Positions 61,898-64,000 of a stretch of 64,000 nucleotides of DNA are shown here, one piece after another; positions within the stretch are counted from its first letter, which is position 1; each line of letters starts with the position of its first letter. Source of the DNA: Marinagarivorans cellulosilyticus (lineage in GTDB: Bacteria > Pseudomonadota > Gammaproteobacteria > Pseudomonadales > Cellvibrionaceae). The position numbers were made by a program, and so were the translations under genes. The stretch covers positions 3,750,685-3,814,684 of the forward strand of contig NZ_AP023086.1 of assembly GCF_021655555.1 (NCBI RefSeq). The letters are read 5' to 3'. The notes beneath the pieces are model-generated. The model saw nothing but the letters and a program-made list of their open reading frames with translations, did no database searches and was not told the origin of the DNA.

Positions 61898-63553
61898 CTA
61901 GTAGCCCACACTATCGGCATAGTTAATAATCTTTTCGCCGTAGCCTCCGCCCCAACTATAACCATTGCGGCGCTCTTCAGAGATATCCATGATATCGTAT
62001 ACTTTACGGCTATCGCGATCGCTAAAGAAGCCTTTGTTAGTGGTGAGGTCGTAAAACCTAAACCATACTCGGCTGCCATTTTGGGGCACAAATTTTTCTT
62101 CGACAGATTTGTTGTAAGTGTAATCGGCAAGGTAAGTGTTCGGGCTTCTAAACCAAGCTAACGCGGCTTTTACCGCATTCGCAACTTCTTCCGTTTGCGG
62201 TTGTGTCATCAAGAATGCAACCACCTCAACAGATTCGCTACCACTTAAAGATTCCAGCTCATACGCCCGTGCTTTTTTTGGTAGGTAATCGTCTTTGCCA
62301 TGCTGCGCACACCAAACCGTGGGCACACCATTTTGCTTCCACTGGGCTTTTATAATGTAATCCACACCTTTGGCGACAGCATTTTTTGCTCGCTCGCGCT
62401 GGGCATCAGTAACCACGCCGGTATCATAAGGCGCTGTTTTTTGTACCACGTGATGCAAAACGGTTAAGATGCGCGACATAGCATCATCGTTAAAAGTAAC
62501 GTGATCGGAATAACCACCTCTTAGCGGATAATATTGCGGCCAACCACCCGAAGCGTATTGTGCATCTAATGTGTAATCTAATGCTTTGCGTACTGCATTT
62601 AGGTATTTATTATCTTGCGTTGCATTGTAAACATCAGCAAGAAACGTCATCTCCAAGGTGGTTGCGCCATTATCGAAAGTGCCTAAGCCATCCCCGCCAC
62701 TACCGGCTGAATCGTAAGCTTGATTTTTAGGCCAGCCACCATTGGCGTATTGGTGGGATAAAATAATATCGGCCTTATCGTGGCTCCATTCCGATTTATA
62801 TTTGTTATAGCGTGAATGCACAGGGTTACCTGCTTGCGGTAGAAATTCGCCCTCCCCAATATTGCTAGGAGCGCTACTTGAAGCCGCGCTAGAGGAAGCC
62901 ACCGGCAAGCCCTCACAAGCGCCGCCACTAATGCCGTCGCCAATAATTTTTATAGCGTCGATATTCCCTAAACCACTGTCGTTACGACTTACTAGCTCTA
63001 ATGTGTTTAGCCCCTGCACAAGATCGACAGTAATTGATTCTGTTTCCCACTGCGTCCAAGCGTTTGTTGTTGGAAAAGCTAGCATGTAGCTACCATTGCT
63101 GCCTTCATTGATATTCAACTGCGCAGGCCTAGCTTCGTCGCCACCATTCGCGAAACGAATTTCCAAGGTAAACGTATCGCTAGTTTGCGCGGCTAATTGC
63201 CAAACAATCTTTGCGCCGGAATAGTTGTCTGTATTGGCATAACCCAAACCAGTGTAACCGTCGTTGTCTGTTTCTACGGCTAGGCCATCGATAGAACAAA
63301 AACCCGCATCACCTTCTTGTAAGGTAAACGCTTGCACATTCGCTGCCGAGCTAGAGCTTGCCGCCTCTGAACTTGCAATAACCACACTAGAAGATGAAGC
63401 GCCCATTGAAGAGCTTACCGCAACGCTTGACGAGCTTTGGCTTGAAATAGGCAAGCCCTCGCTGGACGAGTTTGTAGCTGTAACTTCGGGTTGGCCCGTG
63501 CAGGCGGCTAAAGCCAAAACCATAGGCAAAGCGCTTAGATTTATTATTTTTTT
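61898..63553 (-). CDS. Pectate lyase, PL10-type, with CBM35-like module
   Basis: 551 residues from ATG 63553 (lipobox ALAAC in MVLALAACTG); an upstream frame from 63628 is not favoured. Two poly-serine linkers separate a CBM35-like module (about 70-220, with FANGGDEARPAQLNI and LNTLELVSRNDSG) from the PL10-type catalytic part (YANGGWPKNQAYDS, GATTLEMTFLADVYNAT, NNYTYNKS-like, FYDLTTNKGFFSDRDS). It cleaves polygalacturonate by beta-elimination at the cell surface. The partial KDG kinase gene lies just upstream. Confidence 0.93.
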   Translation of the reverse strand, partial: KKIINLSALPMVLALAACTGQPEVTATNSSSEGLPISSQSSSSVAVSSSMGASSSSVVIASSEAASSSSAANVQAFTLQEGDAGFCSIDGLAVETDNDGYTGLGYANTDNYSGAKIVWQLAAQTSDTFTLEIRFANGGDEARPAQLNINEGSNGSYMLAFPTTNAWTQWETESITVDLVQGLNTLELVSRNDSGLGNIDAIKIIGDGISGGACEGLPVASSSAASSSAPSNIGEGEFLPQAGNPVHSRYNKYKSEWSHDKADIILSHQYANGGWPKNQAYDSAGSGGDGLGTFDNGATTLEMTFLADVYNATQDNKYLNAVRKALDYTLDAQYASGGWPQYYPLRGGYSDHVTFNDDAMSRILTVLHHVVQKTAPYDTGVVTDAQRERAKNAVAKGVDYIIKAQWKQNGVPTVWCAQHGKDDYLPKKARAYELESLSGSESVEVVAFLMTQPQTEEVANAVKAALAWFRSPNTYLADYTYNKSVEEKFVPQNGSRVWFRFYDLTTNKGFFSDRDSRKVYDIMDISEERRNGYSWGGGYGEKIINYADSVGY

Positions 63554-63655
63554 CATATTTGCAAGCTCACTATTTAAACGTTGGAAATTATATTTAATTA
63601 GGGCGGCGAATACCGTGAAACGGATCATCCCCCTTGTTTTGCTACCGAAACAGCG

Positions 63656-64000
63656 CTAAACGGTAGCATTTTTAGGAGCAATGGCACCCCTGTGCTTAAT
63701 AACACTGCCTGCGCACTGGTTTGCACAGGAAATAGAAACACTCAAACTCTTACCGGCTAGATGCGCCGCCAAGAAAGCGCCATTGAAGCTATCACCGGCA
63801 GCGGTGGTATCCACCACAGTCTTAACCTGCGGCACATCAATAAACACCGGCGGCAAAAAGGCATCGTCACCCTCAGTACGCGTAAAAGACACCACATCTT
63901 TTGCACCGCGCTTAACAATTAGTACCTTAACGGCCGTTGCTACATGCTGCTGGGCAACTTGCGTAGCACTTTCGCATCCCCATAAATTTTGTTCGTCTTC
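63656..64000 (-). CDS. kdgK: 2-keto-3-deoxygluconate kinase (partial, runs off window)
   Basis: 114 residues of the C-terminal part; the gene continues beyond the last base and the frame is open to it (translation continues EDEQNLWGCESATQ, then VKVLIVKRGAKDVVSF). The PfkB motif DTTAAGDSFNGAFLAAHLAG contains the catalytic Asp of GDSFNGAF. It phosphorylates 2-keto-3-deoxygluconate from pectin or alginate breakdown. It fits the neighbouring pectate lyase. Confidence 0.88.
   Translation of the reverse strand, partial: EDEQNLWGCESATQVAQQHVATAVKVLIVKRGAKDVVSFTRTEGDDAFLPPVFIDVPQVKTVVDTTAAGDSFNGAFLAAHLAGKSLSVSISCANQCAGSVIKHRGAIAPKNATV

Overview
The window looks like chromosome of a marine, plant-polysaccharide-degrading gammaproteobacterium, most likely of the Cellvibrionaceae (Saccharophagus/Teredinibacter/Cellvibrio relatives). 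The evidence is a secreted pectate lyase of family PL10 type joined to a CBM35-like module by poly-serine linkers, an adjacent 2-keto-3-deoxygluconate kinase, a serine-rich lipoprotein of the DUF1592 type, and gammaproteobacterial-type hisBHAF, hemB and BaeSR-like genes. The assignment is inferred from gene content only.

Layout. 1-3.1 kb: a Cys/His-rich exported protein, then a divergent XRE regulator facing a winged-helix-like protein and a DEXH helicase (accessory cassette). 3.8-6.7 kb: hisBHAF (minus strand). 6.8-12.3 kb: a membrane-anchored thioredoxin, a glycosyltransferase/methyltransferase/toroid-protein triad, hemB and a small lipoprotein. 12.4-15.6 kb: an arsenic operon arsR-arsC-acr3-arsH-phosphatase with a perfect 54-bp palindrome upstream of arsR. 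15.7-17.2 kb: an intact ISL3-family insertion sequence with 35-bp inverted repeats and an 8-bp target duplication. 17.3-25.3 kb: an MscS channel and a czcCBA heavy-metal efflux operon led by a second Cys/His-rich exported protein. 25.6-32.8 kb: a giant beta-propeller CheA-like kinase facing a CheX-like phosphatase, a cholera/pertussis-toxin-like ADP-ribosyltransferase, an RNase H-like protein and a flavin reductase. 32.9-34.8 kb: MOSC protein, msrA and a small unknown. 35.1-39.3 kb: a cupredoxin, GGDEF/EAL, DUF3034, truncated-haemoglobin operon. 39.7-43.6 kb: a DUF1552/DUF1592 pair. 44.2-48.2 kb: a propeller histidine kinase with a BaeR-like regulator. 48.6-51.5 kb: HupE/UreJ-like protein, a solitary tyrosine recombinase and a YgjV-like protein. 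51.5-57.3 kb: a decayed gene, a DctPQM TRAP transporter and a Tat-exported PhoX/DUF839 protein. 57.8-61.5 kb: a probable zinc-starvation cluster (Zur-like palindrome, AztD-like protein, MerC-like protein, SEC-C peptide, COG0523 GTPase). 61.9-64.0 kb: pectate lyase and partial kdgK.

Functional themes are metal and metalloid handling (arsenic, divalent-cation efflux, zinc scarcity, cupredoxin), unusual sensory proteins with periplasmic propellers, and pectin/uronate use (pectate lyase, KDG kinase, perhaps the TRAP transporter).

The most notable single gene is the putative ADP-ribosyltransferase at 30.6-31.6 kb, which shows the R / STT / E catalytic signature and an R-P-P motif of the cholera/pertussis toxin family but no signal peptide. 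Non-coding structure is also rich. There is a dispersed repeat family with terminal inverted repeats (three clear copies plus remnants, one carrying a second nested MITE-like element) and a second palindromic repeat family shared by sites 50 kb apart. No rRNA, tRNA or CRISPR array was recognised.
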